Origin: Cupriavidus necator A5-1
GTDB lineage: Bacteria; Pseudomonadota; Gammaproteobacteria; Burkholderiales; Burkholderiaceae
DNA length: 64,000 bases
Reading direction: 5' to 3'
Assembly: GCF_000744095.1 (NCBI RefSeq)
Contig: NZ_JQLI01000001.1
Coordinates: 620,001-684,000, forward strand
The notes beneath the pieces are model-generated. The model was not told where the DNA came from. It did no database searches and saw nothing but the letters and a program-made list of their open reading frames with translations. The position numbers and the translations under genes are program-made. The number at the start of each line of letters is the position of its first letter. Position 1 is the first letter of the stretch. This document shows, in pieces, positions 8,450 to 17,668 of this stretch.

Positions 8450-9293
8450 TTACTCGTAATACTCCGGCGCCATCTTCAGAGTGTCGCGCTGCGCTTTGTC
8501 GTGATTGATCCAGAGCTGCGCATTTTCCTGCACCAGCAAATCGGCAATGCGCTGCATCGAGGCCAGCGTCTTGTCCTTGTCGAAGTTGATTGAAGGAACT
8601 CGGCGATTGTCCCAGTTGCTCTTGAAGTGGACGGCATCGCCCGACAGCACGAGCGCACCGGTCTTCGGCAGCTTGACTAGCAACGACTGATGGCCGGGCG
8701 TGTGGCCGGGCGTCGAGATAATCGTGACGCTGCCGTCACCGAACACGTCCTTGTCGCCTTCAATCTTGGTGACCGGATGCCCGGGCTTGAAGCGCGGTGC
8801 ATTTTTGGCGCCGGGCCATTCGTATTCAGCCTTCTACACCAGCAGCATCGCCTGCGGGAACATCTCAACATTGCCAAGGTGGTCCGGGTGGGTGTGCGAG
8901 ATCGCGACATATTTGATGTCCGAGGGCTTGACACCGAGTTGCTCCAACTGGCTCGCAAGCGCTTTCGGCCGACGCCAGTGTATCGCCCTCGGATCAGCCG
9001 GGGCCTCCCCGTCGGGCAGGGCGGCGATAGCGTCGTCTAGGCCCGTGTCCCACAGAATCCAGCCCTGGGCGTGCTTGATCAAGTAGCAATTGTCCGCGAA
9101 CGGCATTGATTTGCCGATATTCACGCCCGGTGACCAACGCGAGATGTCACCGGCGACGCCTTCCCCGCAATTGAGGATGTAGAGCCGCTCGACACCGCTT
9201 GTCTGCTGGGCGGGCATGCCACTGCACCCAGCGAAGAGGATTACAAGCGAAGCGAGCGCGAGTTTGGCGGCGATGAACGGAGATTTCAGCATG
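8450..9293 (-). pseudogene. MBL-fold lactonase-like lipoprotein with one nonsense codon
   Basis: Reading from ATG 9293 (GGAG upstream) gives a lipoprotein signal (LVILFAGC lipobox), then SHTHPDHLGN, the HxHxDH zinc site typical of the AttM/AiiA N-acyl homoserine lactonase branch. A TAG at 8834-8836 interrupts after MFPQAMLLV. The same frame continues at once with KAEYEWPGAKNAPRFKPGH, GHTPGHQS, SGDAVH and a final NHDKAQ, so the rest of the domain is intact. A single CAG to TAG change explains the break. A secreted lactonase would act on quorum signals; this allele should yield only the N-terminal half. Confidence 0.8.
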
Positions 9294-9492
9294 ACAGATT
9301 TCTCCTGATGGGCGGGCGAGTTCGGGCAGGGCAGATTATAAGGCTTCGAGTCGGAACGCCAATTATGTGAACGACCGCTCCTGGGGCTGCCGCTTCCGCC
9401 AGCCTTGGGGCAGCAACGGTTTGTCGCAGCACGGGGGGGCCAGGAAGAACGTGAGGTCGGCCTTGCCGGGGCGCGGCGATAGGCCACGATAA

Positions 9493-9855
9493 CGGTGCCT
9501 TGTCGGCGCATCGGTCATCACCCAAGAAGGCAAGGCCTTAGCGGCCTATGTCCCGCGCAACTATTTGAGGGAGATCGGGCCGATGCGCGGCAGGCCGGCA
9601 TCGGAATCCCTCGTGTTGCAGACGAGCACGGCAAACCGGCTAGTCGAGCGGCTTGGCTTTATGTCGATCAGCGACGCCGAGCTGCCGCCCGCCGTACTGC
9701 CCTCGCCAGCATTCCACGGCTACTGGGACGATGCTGGGACACGGATGCAGGGCGGCGCCATCCCCGCGCGGCAGCGCCAATGCAGGAATTCAACGCTGCG
9801 CATTCTGTCGCGCGGGCAGGCGGCTGGTGTGCCGCCGCGCCTGGCTAGGCCCTGA
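9493..9855 (+). pseudogene. Open frame without identifiable start, unrecognised
   Basis: The frame opens after a stop at 9490 and reads TQEGKALAAYVPRNYLREIG, later TANRLVERLGFMSIS and PSPAFHGYWDD. It looks coding in the first part but has only a TTG candidate at 9565 and degenerates toward the end. No family assigned. Confidence 0.25.
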
Positions 9856-10190
9856 CCACCGTGACGCTGAACGCGCCGTGGTCCAGCCCATCCGCAATGG
9901 CATCGCACGCATGTTTGAAAAAGCAGTAATAGGTGCCGCGCCCGTTGACCACGATCCGGAACAGGATGACTGTCCGGCGGGGTTCGGAATGCTTGTTGCT
10001 TAGAAGCTGAAAGTCACTGAGATCACGGTTACCTGCTCGTGCGACGCCGGGTTGAACCAGTACACCGCGGCGTCAATGCGCTTGGCCCTTCACCTGCGCA
10101 AACACGCCGCGCTGCAGGTTGCGGCCGTTGTCATGCACGCGCGTGCCGATGGTGATGCGCACAGATCCTGGATCAGGATACCGGCAATGC
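9845..10190 (-). pseudogene. Degenerate exported-protein remnants
   Basis: Two protein-like pieces in different frames: RITIGTRVHDNGRNLQRGVF followed after a one-base shift by DAAVYWFNPASHEQVTVIS (stop at 10000-10002), and then FRIVVNGRGTYYCFFKHACD ending at 9845-9847. Alternating hydrophobic residues suggest beta-rich extracytoplasmic domains. Neither was recognised. Confidence 0.3.
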
Positions 10191-10245
10191 ATGATCGAAT
10201 CCCTCGCGCGCGCCGCCGGCAACTGCCCAAACTGAAATCGTGTTC

Positions 10246-10503
10246 CTACGCCCCGGCTGTGGCATGAGCAGCTTTGATCGCGGCATCACGCTCCTTGGCC
10301 GCAGCGGCCTTTGTCTCATCGAAAGCCTTCTGGGCCTCGGCTACCTTTCGCTTGTATTCCTTCCTGGCGGCGGCGATCTCCTGACGCATCTTGACGATCG
10401 CATCGCTGTGACCTTTCGCAGTAGGAGCGGTAGCGGTCTGCGCCCAACCTGGTGAAGCCATGATCGCTGCAGCCAGCATGGTCATTGTTGCCAGTCTTCT
10501 CAT
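10246..10503 (-). CDS. Small exported Ala/Lys-rich coiled-coil protein
   Basis: 85 residues from ATG 10503 (GGGAGA upstream). Signal peptide MRRLATMTMLAAAIMASPGW cut near AQ-TA. The mature part is one continuous charged helix (VKMRQEIAAARKEYKRKVAE, then AAAAKERDAAIKAA), predicted coiled coil without cysteine. Probably periplasmic; function unknown. An alternative upstream start would bury the signal sequence, so it was rejected. Confidence 0.7.
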   Translation of the reverse strand: MRRLATMTMLAAAIMASPGWAQTATAPTAKGHSDAIVKMRQEIAAARKEYKRKVAEAQKAFDETKAAAAKERDAAIKAAHATAGA

Positions 10504-11508
10504 AATTTTCTCCCGATTCCGATTGTTCCCATGTCTCGAGCTGGTAGAACGCCAGACGGCCAAATCGACACTTGGCGGCGCCGTCGGCGTCAAGAATAAG
10601 AAGTATTGGTTGCGGGTTCCAAAGAAGTCAACCGTAGATGGCACACACAACCACCACACGGCATCGCCGTGGTCCCCCGACTGCAATCTCATTCGGCCGC
10701 TTCTCGTAGTTTTTCGGCTCTTGTTATGAGGACAACGTACTCAGGCCAGTTTCTTTTAATTTTCGGTTAAGACTTCGATGTGTCGGTACAACATCTGGAA
10801 GCCAAAAAGGTGAGGCCCGGTGCGTTGCATGCATGCGATACCACGCCATCCCCGCCTTCGGAGTAGCAGAGGCCAACGGCGAAAAGCGCTAAAGTTCTGG
10901 ATTCGCCTGCCGATAAGTCGAATCGCTGCCAGCGGCAGGGCTATGGCGAATTCCCCTTGGCACCATCGTCGTGACGCGGCCGTGTCGAATTTACGGCTGC
11001 AGGAGTGTGACGACCACCTAGGCCAACCTGTCGAAACGGCAGCAACGGCGCTGACGCTGGGCGCGTTCGCTTTGCGCGGCTGATGTCAGTGTCCGTGACA
11101 TCAGCCGCGCCGTACGGACCAGGTTCGACATCCGTCCACTCATTTGTCGCCAGCTTTTCGTGACGACGACGGTGGTCCAGGCAGGTCCGCGCTAAAGTCT
11201 GAAGCGTAGGTTCGAGTGTCCCTCGTCGGGCGTTGCCGATGGACTGGTGGGGGGAAAGGTGGCGTGAAGGGGAGGAGTGGGTCGCTAGCTGCTATCGCGG
11301 TCAGGCCGGCGAAGATTGGCTGGAGTCAAGCCTCCTGCTGCGCTAACGGCGGCGCCCCAGTCTGCGTGGGACGATCAGCCAAGTATATGTCTCGCTTTGT
11401 CAAATGAAGGCGAGTGCCCCTTGGTAGAATCCGGTGCCCTATGCAGCCAGTTGGCAGGTCACGCCGCCCCGATCCATCCAAGCGTGCCGCCGGTCTGAGT
11501 TAACGCGC
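10504..11508. other. Long intergenic stretch with a strong stem-loop
   Basis: No convincing gene in about 1 kb. The main feature is the inverted repeat at 11074-11110 described separately. A promoter for the two-component genes must lie near the right end, but no clear -35/-10 pair was chosen. Confidence 0.4.
11074..11110. repeat. 15-bp perfect stem-loop
   Basis: GCGCGGCTGATGTCA at 11074-11088 pairs perfectly with TGACATCAGCCGCGC at 11096-11110 around a 7-base loop. There is no T-run on either side, so it is not a normal intrinsic terminator. Confidence 0.7.
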
Positions 11509-12159
11509 ATGCCGCCACCTATCATCTCCGTCGTTATCGCAGACGATCACCCGGTAATTCAGCTCGCAGTCAAGGCCACCTTGAGCGAGATTCCGAATGT
11601 CCGGATTTCCGCAACGTGCTCGTCAGGAAAAGAGCTCTTTTCGGCATTACAAACGCAACAACCTGACCTCATCGTCACGGATTTCACGATGGAGCGTTCC
11701 CAGGGCAATGAAGACGGCCTTCGACTGATCCACCGGCTCAGGCAGTCTTCCCCAAATACGCCGATCGTGGTCTTCACGATGTTGACCAATGGCGGACTGC
11801 TCACGCGCATCAAGGAGACGGGCGTAGAGGGAATCGTCGGGAAAAACGAGGAGCCGGGCATCCTGAGGCAAATCTGTGTCGATGCAATGACTGGTACTGG
11901 TCAGCGCCTGTCACCGGGCATAGCGGCCAGGATGTCAAGTGCGGGGGCGTTGGTCAACGGCACGGCAAGCCCGCTGTCCCCGCGGGAGATCGAAGTTGTG
12001 CGGATGTTCGCGACTGGCAGCACTCTCACGGAAATCGCGGGATATCTCCATCGATCGCTCGCTACCGTCGCGACGCAGAAGCGCTCGGCAATGCGCAAGC
12101 TGAATATCACCAGTAATGCGGACCTTGTCACGTACGCACGCGACAACGGTCTTACCTGA
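11509..12159 (+). CDS. RcsB-like NarL-family response regulator
   Basis: 216 residues. Receiver domain 1-120 with the acidic pair IADDH (9-13), phosphoacceptor Asp58 in VTDFTM, the Thr in VVFTM and the switch lysine in IVGKNEE. The segment GVEGIVGK and the inserted SQGNEDGLRLI after the Asp match RcsB rather than typical NarL. The LuxR helix-turn-helix is at about 150-205 (LSPREIEVVRMFATGSTLTE, then VATQKRSAMRKL). Start at ATG 11509 chosen over upstream frame extension because it begins at the receiver strand. Its TGA shares an A with the kinase ATG, so the two are translationally coupled. Confidence 0.92.
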   Translation: MPPPIISVVIADDHPVIQLAVKATLSEIPNVRISATCSSGKELFSALQTQQPDLIVTDFTMERSQGNEDGLRLIHRLRQSSPNTPIVVFTMLTNGGLLTRIKETGVEGIVGKNEEPGILRQICVDAMTGTGQRLSPGIAARMSSAGALVNGTASPLSPREIEVVRMFATGSTLTEIAGYLHRSLATVATQKRSAMRKLNITSNADLVTYARDNGLT

Positions 12160-15152
12160 TGCAGGACGAACGCGAGCGCTCGCAGCAACCGCCACTACAC
12201 GCCGACCACTCGGTTGAGCGGAATCTGCAGCGGGAGCGCCGTGTGTTCTCGATGGTGGTCCTGCTGCTGGGGCTGGTCGCCATCGCGATCGCTTCGGCAG
12301 CCATGCTTGCCCGCCTGAATGGATCCCTGCATGCCCAGGAGCAGGTCGCGCGCCTGTACGAGCAAGGCGTAGTCGATGCAGTGCTCGAACGCCGCAGCAC
12401 CCTGACGGCGACGAACTTGATCCTTGAGTTGCGCAGCAATGGCAAAGTCACCGTGGCGCCGCGCGGGCATGCCGGCAGTCTATGCACGCAGGTGTCTCCG
12501 TCTGCGCCTCCCGATTCCGTGTTGGAGCAGAGTTGCGACCAGGCTGTCCGGACGCTGACTGCCGCAAGCCAAAAGCCTTCGATCGAGATGATCTCGATTG
12601 CGAACGGGGCGACGTATCGGTATGAAGCGCCTGACGCATCGGGATCCGGCGTCGGTGCGACCCTGCCGCCGCTGTCGTCGTCAAGCATCACCACGATGAT
12701 TCTTGAACGGTTCCAGAGCCGCGACATGGATCTCTTGCAGGCTGCGCGGGAGAAGCGCGTCGTATGGCTGGGCATCCCGGCGAATGCGGCCGGAGGGAGT
12801 CCGGAGATGGTTGGCGCATCGCTGGTCGCGAAAGGCGACGAACTCTACGCCATCGTGTTGACGCGGATCCCGCTGCAAGACTTGCTTCGGCCAGCCTGGC
12901 CGAACTTGTCGATCCCGGAGCCAATTGTCGTCGATCGCCTAGGCACGCCACTGGTTGCTTCAGGTGCTGGGGCCAACGCACGGCGCCTGGACGCCAGGCT
13001 GGAGGGACTTCCGGAGGGGCTGTTTCATTGGGTCCAGGACTATGGGTGGGCCCTGCGGCGCCCGCCGCTCGTTGCGGATTTCGGCCACCTGGTCTTCGCA
13101 CTGCCGCTAGGGCAGCAGTTCCGGGAAATGCGGGAGGAACTGCTTGTTACCGGCCTGATGACCGCTGCGCTTCTAGCCTTGCTGTTTGCGATGTATCGCT
13201 ACTGGAACTATCGCTTCCTGACCGGCACATATGCCGAGGCGGCACGCGCACAGCAGCTATTGCACGAAGCGAGACTCGCCAGCGAGGCTGCGGCCAAGGC
13301 CAAGGTGGCGTTCTTTGCGTCGATGAGCCACGAGATACGGACGCCGCTTTCCTCGCTGCTGGGAAACATGGAGCTCGTGGCCCTCGGTACGCTGGAGCCG
13401 GAGCAGCGGGCGCGGGTAAGCGCCATGCAGGTGTCGGCCGAAGGGTTGCTGCAGATCGTCAATGACGTGCTCGATTTTTCGAAGCTCGACGTGGGAGCGA
13501 TGCGCCTGGCGGAGGAGCCCGTCGTCCTCACGGAACTCCTCGGGCGCATTGCAATCTCGCACGCGCCGCTTGCGGCGCGGCGTGGGCTGAGCTTCTTCGC
13601 GGTATATGGCAAGGAGATTCCGGCGCGGCTCAATCTTGACCCGGTACGCCTGACCCAGATCATCAACAACCTGCTTGGCAACGCGTTCAAGTTCACCGAG
13701 GCGGGGAAGATTGTCCTGCGCGCGCAATGGGTGGATGCAAACCTTGAGATCGTCATCACCGATACCGGCGTTGGCATACCGGAGGCATACAAGGAACGGC
13801 TCTTCCAGCCATTCTCCCAGGTCGGCAACAATCGTCTCGCGCAGGCCGGCGGGACCGGGCTTGGACTGTCAATCTGCATGCGGCTGGTGGAGCGAATGAA
13901 CGGACGTATCACGCTGGACAGCGTATTAGGCGTTGGCACGCGCGTCACGGTTCACCTGCCGCTCAGTACGCCGGGTGGGCATCAGATCCCGGCGCAATGG
14001 CGCTTGGCGCCGCACCGCGCGCTGGTCCTGTCCCGTGAGCCAGAGTGCCTCGAAGGAATGCTGAACCATTTCGACTGGGGATCATGCCAGCCATCTTTCC
14101 GGTCGAGCATCGACGAGCCCATTGACGGGGACAGATTCGACTGCCTGCTCGTGACCGAGTCCTCGGATCCGGCCCAAGTCATTGCGTGGTGGCGGAAGCC
14201 GGCCTCTATCATATGGCTCAAGCAACTGGGCCCGCTCGTCCCGACCATACGGCCGGATGGCAGCCGGGAGGTGTCTGCCTACAGCCTTGCCGGTATCTAT
14301 GCCGCTGCACAGGCGGTCCTCAAAATAGCTCCGGAGACTAAGCATGTCGACGAAGACCGTGTCGGGGCTGCCATACACGATCAGTCTGCAGCTCCGTTCG
14401 CGGGCCTTTCCGTGTTGGTCGCGGAAGACAATCTGCTGAACAGGAAACTGCTGCGCGACCAGCTTCACCTGCTAGGTGCGAGCGTTATCGAAGCCGGCAA
14501 CGGCAACGAGGCCTTGGCAGTGTTGTCGGAGCAGGGCGTGCATGCAGTGCTGACGGACGTGGACATGCCCGTAATGAATGGATTCGACCTGCTTCGTGAA
14601 ATCAGGCGGCGCGGGCCGGAGATACCCGTCTATGCCGTAAGCGCAAGCGCGAGACCGAAGGATGTTACCGAGGGGCTGGCAAGCGGGTTTACCGGCTATC
14701 TCACGAAACCGGTGTCGCTGGCGACGCTGGCTTCGGTGCTCGATGCTGTTGCCGCCCAGGCCGACCCGCTACACACGGATGATGGGGCGGCGCCAGTGCT
14801 GCTAACCGATGACGATCTCCCTGAACTGCCGTCGGTCGCCGAAGAATACGCCGAAGCGTTCCTGGCGCAGACCATGGTGGACCTGAACGAATTCGAGGCG
14901 ATCCGGGCAGCGCGAGACATCCGCCACCTCGAACAGCTGCTGCATCGCATCTCGGGGACGCTCGGGGTCGTCGGGCGCTCAGGACTATCCGAACTCTGCG
15001 TTGACCTGCACGGCCACGTGGCTGAAGCCGGACGCTGGGACGATGAGATCGAACTGCAGTCCGCCTTCATCATGCAAGGCCTGATGAGCGCATGCGAACA
15101 CGTGCGTGGCGAGAACCGGGTCGCCTGCGGTTCCCGTCCGCTGGCTTTCTAA
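12159..15152 (+). CDS. Hybrid sensor kinase with Hpt (HisKA-HATPase-REC-Hpt), RcsC/RcsD-like
   Basis: 997 residues. TM1 about 29-51, a periplasmic sensor of about 275 residues without recognised domain, TM2 about 327-346, then a short coiled linker. HisKA has phosphoacceptor His391 in SMSHEIRTP. HATPase N-box NNLLGNAFKF at about 502-511 and GTGLGLS near 565. A degenerate middle region (620-740) may be a pseudo-receiver like the RcsC ABL domain. REC at 747-865 has acceptor Asp800 in LTDVDMPVMNG and SASA. The C-terminal Hpt has His929 in LLHRISGTLG. One polypeptide therefore holds the full His-Asp-His relay feeding the RcsB-like partner. Confidence 0.93.
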   Translation: MQDERERSQQPPLHADHSVERNLQRERRVFSMVVLLLGLVAIAIASAAMLARLNGSLHAQEQVARLYEQGVVDAVLERRSTLTATNLILELRSNGKVTVAPRGHAGSLCTQVSPSAPPDSVLEQSCDQAVRTLTAASQKPSIEMISIANGATYRYEAPDASGSGVGATLPPLSSSSITTMILERFQSRDMDLLQAAREKRVVWLGIPANAAGGSPEMVGASLVAKGDELYAIVLTRIPLQDLLRPAWPNLSIPEPIVVDRLGTPLVASGAGANARRLDARLEGLPEGLFHWVQDYGWALRRPPLVADFGHLVFALPLGQQFREMREELLVTGLMTAALLALLFAMYRYWNYRFLTGTYAEAARAQQLLHEARLASEAAAKAKVAFFASMSHEIRTPLSSLLGNMELVALGTLEPEQRARVSAMQVSAEGLLQIVNDVLDFSKLDVGAMRLAEEPVVLTELLGRIAISHAPLAARRGLSFFAVYGKEIPARLNLDPVRLTQIINNLLGNAFKFTEAGKIVLRAQWVDANLEIVITDTGVGIPEAYKERLFQPFSQVGNNRLAQAGGTGLGLSICMRLVERMNGRITLDSVLGVGTRVTVHLPLSTPGGHQIPAQWRLAPHRALVLSREPECLEGMLNHFDWGSCQPSFRSSIDEPIDGDRFDCLLVTESSDPAQVIAWWRKPASIIWLKQLGPLVPTIRPDGSREVSAYSLAGIYAAAQAVLKIAPETKHVDEDRVGAAIHDQSAAPFAGLSVLVAEDNLLNRKLLRDQLHLLGASVIEAGNGNEALAVLSEQGVHAVLTDVDMPVMNGFDLLREIRRRGPEIPVYAVSASARPKDVTEGLASGFTGYLTKPVSLATLASVLDAVAAQADPLHTDDGAAPVLLTDDDLPELPSVAEEYAEAFLAQTMVDLNEFEAIRAARDIRHLEQLLHRISGTLGVVGRSGLSELCVDLHGHVAEAGRWDDEIELQSAFIMQGLMSACEHVRGENRVACGSRPLAF

Positions 15153-15263
15153 GTTCTATGATTGTGAATGCTCCTGCGCGCGGTCAGCATTGAGGAGACG
15201 GCTGGATGCCTGCTTCAGGCACCACTCGTCTTGGGTACTGACCTCTTGCGAGGCCCTTAGTTT

Positions 15264-15290
15264 GCCCGCCTGTACGGCGGGCATTTTTTT
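15264..15290 (+). terminator. Rho-independent terminator after the kinase gene
   Basis: Stem GCCCGCC/GGCGGGC (15264-15270 and 15276-15282) with a 5-base loop, followed by A and seven Ts. It sits 110 bases after the kinase stop and ends the two-component operon. Confidence 0.88.
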
Positions 15291-15408
15291 CCTGCGCCCC
15301 GGCAGGGAGCATCGGCTAGCGCTGATTGCCGCCACGCCGAGGCGCGAATCCTTGCCACCGGGGAAAGATGGCGCAATGCCCCGGACTGGCACCTCCTCAG
15401 GAGAGTTC

Positions 15409-15903
15409 ATGAGCAATCGTAGAAGTCTTGCTCTTGCCGCGTGCACGGCATTGGTTCTGATCTCGGGTGCGGCGGGTACGGCGCAGGCTCAAGCCTTGAT
15501 GCTGAAGCCCATCGCCTATCCGCTGAGAGGACAGTCGGCCTACCAGCAGGCCAACGACGATGGGGCCTGCTATGGCTGGGCTCGGCGGGAGACCGGCGTC
15601 GATCCGGCCCGAATAGCGAGCACGCCAGCGCCGGTCATCCTGCCGGGCGGCGAGAGGGTACGGGGCGCAGCGGGCGGGGCGGCTGCCGGGGCAGTGGTGG
15701 GTGCGATTGGCGGTGACGCGGGCAGGGGGGCTGCTGCGGGCGCGGCGGTCGGCACGGTCGCTGGTGGCGCCGCCCATCGCCAGCACCGCCGGCAGGCTGC
15801 AGCCATCAGCGCACAGGCGCAGGCCAGCAACGACTGGGCCATGACGTCGTACTGGCAAGCCTGGCGTGCCTGCATGGCGGGCCGCGGTTATTCAGTACAG
15901 TAA
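15409..15903 (+). CDS. Exported glycine-zipper protein
   Basis: 164 residues from ATG 15409 (GGAG upstream). Signal peptide to about residue 28 (ending GTAQAQA). A soluble N-terminal part contains a lone cysteine in DDGACYGWARRETG. The glycine-zipper stretch (about 84-120) is GAAGGAAAGAVVGAIGGDAG followed by a second GAAAGAAVGTVAGG unit, typical of membrane-inserting helix pairs as in SmpA/OmlA-like envelope proteins. The C-terminus has WQAWRACMAGRGYSVQ, a motif common to this family. Likely outer-membrane or periplasmic; no known activity. Confidence 0.82.
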   Translation: MSNRRSLALAACTALVLISGAAGTAQAQALMLKPIAYPLRGQSAYQQANDDGACYGWARRETGVDPARIASTPAPVILPGGERVRGAAGGAAAGAVVGAIGGDAGRGAAAGAAVGTVAGGAAHRQHRRQAAAISAQAQASNDWAMTSYWQAWRACMAGRGYSVQ

Positions 15904-15971
15904 GGATCACGGAAGGTGGACTGGGCTGGCGTCAGCCGGTCCACCCCGGGAAGCAACACGTCGGAGGCGTC

Positions 15972-16448
15972 CTAGAGAACGGCGCAGGCTTCTGCACTGG
16001 CGGTAACGGCAAGATCTACCCGCGCATCATTGCGCAAGACTACGCAGAGGAAGTTGCCGATGGGTTCGCCAGCGTGAGGATCTTCCCGCCACAGGTGTGG
16101 CAGGGGTGCCGTCGAAGCATGTAGCTCGCCCCGTTCGGACGCGGCATGGGATTCCGTGCCGGCTATGGCATCGCTCCAGGTTATCGCGATGGGCCCCTCC
16201 GGCTTGGTGCCAAGGAAGCAGAAAGAAGGCGCCGACAGCGAGCGCCGCGACGCGGGTCCGGTCTCGCAAGGGCCGGCGCGTAATGCCAGCACGTCATGAT
16301 CGGTCTGATTGACAGTGACGATCTTTGTCCACGGCCAGGGCTCCTGGAACGGACTCCACGTCTCAGAGGTAGGGATTGCGCATCCGGAGATGGCGCTTGC
16401 TGTGGCAATGGCAATGACACATGCAGAAATCGAGGAAACAGCATTCAT
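15972..16448 (-). CDS. Putative lipoprotein of unknown function
   Basis: 158 residues starting MNAVSSISACVIAIATASAI with lipobox AISGC at about 19-23. The mature part has several cysteines (about four) and no recognised domain. No strong ribosome-binding site precedes ATG 16448, so the start is uncertain. Convergent with the glycine-zipper gene. Confidence 0.55.
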   Translation of the reverse strand: MNAVSSISACVIAIATASAISGCAIPTSETWSPFQEPWPWTKIVTVNQTDHDVLALRAGPCETGPASRRSLSAPSFCFLGTKPEGPIAITWSDAIAGTESHAASERGELHASTAPLPHLWREDPHAGEPIGNFLCVVLRNDARVDLAVTASAEACAVL

Positions 16449-16530
16449 TGGATAGTCAATTCAGGTGAACCTGATATTCACCTGGGAGGGCATACGACGG
16501 CGGACAGGGTAAGCCGGCCTCGCCGTGGCG

Positions 16531-16612
16531 GCTATCAAAGGAATTCGAAATACCGGGCCACGCTTGGGGCGCATCCATTCGACGCGCCCTCACTTTCTAA
16601 TTTCTTTGATAG
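16531..16612. repeat. Inverted repeat pair, possible element ends
   Basis: GCTATCAAAGGAAT at 16531-16544 and ATTTCTTTGATAGC at 16599-16612 are inverted copies with one mismatch, 54 bases apart. Both arms encode, on opposite strands, the same RRGYQRN-like tail just before a stop. This could be a tiny mobile-element footprint or a convergent duplication. Confidence 0.45.
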
Positions 16613-16717
16613 CCCCGCCTGCGCCACCGGCATAAGGTGTGCACATTCACGGAGATGTGACTGGCCGCGCCGGTTTGCGTCGACGGTATCTGATCCACTT
16701 CGAAGGAAACTACAGGA

Positions 16718-17143
16718 ATGATCAAGCACTGCCTTTCGGCTGTCTCGATAGCGGGCGCGGGCGCGCGCGGTCGTGGGGTGCCCAACCTTGTCATGGCCCT
16801 GCTGATTGCCGGCGCCGCGCAATCGTACGCGCAGATCCTGCCCGCTCACGGGCAGCGAGACACCGCCGCGCAGCCGGAAGCCTGCTCAGGTACCGGCGCC
16901 GGCCTGCAATCCGCGGCCTGCCGTGCCGCCAGCAATCCCGGCCAGAGCAAGTACAACCTCCTGTACGCGGACGATGTGCCAGCCGGCAAAAGCGAACGGT
17001 CTTCCGGGCCGGTTTCAGCCAGCCCGTGCCGGAGCTGCCCGACGGATGCACAATCCGGCTGGCAAGCCGGGCGCATGCCGGACAGCGCCGCCAGGAGCAG
17101 CCGCAGCGAATCAGCGGGTACTACGCCGACCAGCACACTGTAG
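16718..17143 (+). CDS. Putative exported protein
   Basis: 141-residue frame starting MIKHCLSAVSIAGAGARGRG, with a hydrophobic stretch MALLIAGAAQSYAQ ending at a plausible signal peptidase site. AAGGA lies about ten bases upstream. The mature part has several cysteines and low-complexity Ser/Ala, without recognised family. Two other frames across this region are also open, so the call rests on the signal peptide and ribosome-binding site. It lies 69 bases before the DUF3302 gene and could be part of that transcript. Confidence 0.45.
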   Translation: MIKHCLSAVSIAGAGARGRGVPNLVMALLIAGAAQSYAQILPAHGQRDTAAQPEACSGTGAGLQSAACRAASNPGQSKYNLLYADDVPAGKSERSSGPVSASPCRSCPTDAQSGWQAGRMPDSAARSSRSESAGTTPTSTL

Positions 17144-17212
17144 TTCTCAACGCAGCCGAGTACCTGGCAAGTCAAACACCGGGCCCTGGTGCCCGATCTC
17201 TCTATTTCCCCG

Positions 17213-17668
17213 ATGAAACTGCGTCAATATCTGCTGGCGGGCCTTGGCCTGCTGGCAATGCATGAACCAGCGTTCGCCTCCTTCCTCAGCGGAAAGGCCC
17301 TGGAGAGCGCCGCCAATGCCATCTCCTGGGTGGTGATGATATTCGTGCCGCTTGCAGCCATCTACCTGTTCTGGATGCTGCATATCTGGCCGGATACGGT
17401 CGCCCACCGGAAGCAGCATCCGCAAAGGGAAGCCATCCATGCGCTATGCCTGCTTTCGCTCTTCTTCGGCGGACTGCTGTGGCCGATGGCCTGGCTCTGG
17501 GCACACACCAAGCCGGTGTTCTACCGGGCGGCCTATGGCACCGACAAACTGCCGGAAGATGAAGCGGCGCGAGGCGCGGGACATGCCCCCATCGGCCGTC
17601 CCGGGAACGTCGCGTCCCTACGGGCGACGGCACGCGGCGTTACGTCCGACGCAGGGGAGCAGAGCTGA
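17213..17668 (+). CDS. DUF3302 inner-membrane protein
   Basis: 151 residues. A signal-like first helix ends at PAFA, then two transmembrane segments: AISWVVMIFVPLAAIYLFWM (about 37-57) and LCLLSLFFGGLLWPMAWLW (about 77-96). The conserved family pattern HIWPDTVAHRKQHPQ lies between them. DUF3302 proteins are encoded just before an HlyD-like periplasmic adaptor, exactly as here (its TGA abuts the ATG of the adaptor). The role is thought to be in assembling that exporter. A GTG at 17189 in frame is an alternative start. Confidence 0.85.
   Translation: MKLRQYLLAGLGLLAMHEPAFASFLSGKALESAANAISWVVMIFVPLAAIYLFWMLHIWPDTVAHRKQHPQREAIHALCLLSLFFGGLLWPMAWLWAHTKPVFYRAAYGTDKLPEDEAARGAGHAPIGRPGNVASLRATARGVTSDAGEQS

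Noticed and set aside
11040..11260. tRNA-like TTCGAGTGTCC in the intergenic region
   Set aside because: The GGTTCGAG-like string near 11210 has no matching acceptor and anticodon stems.
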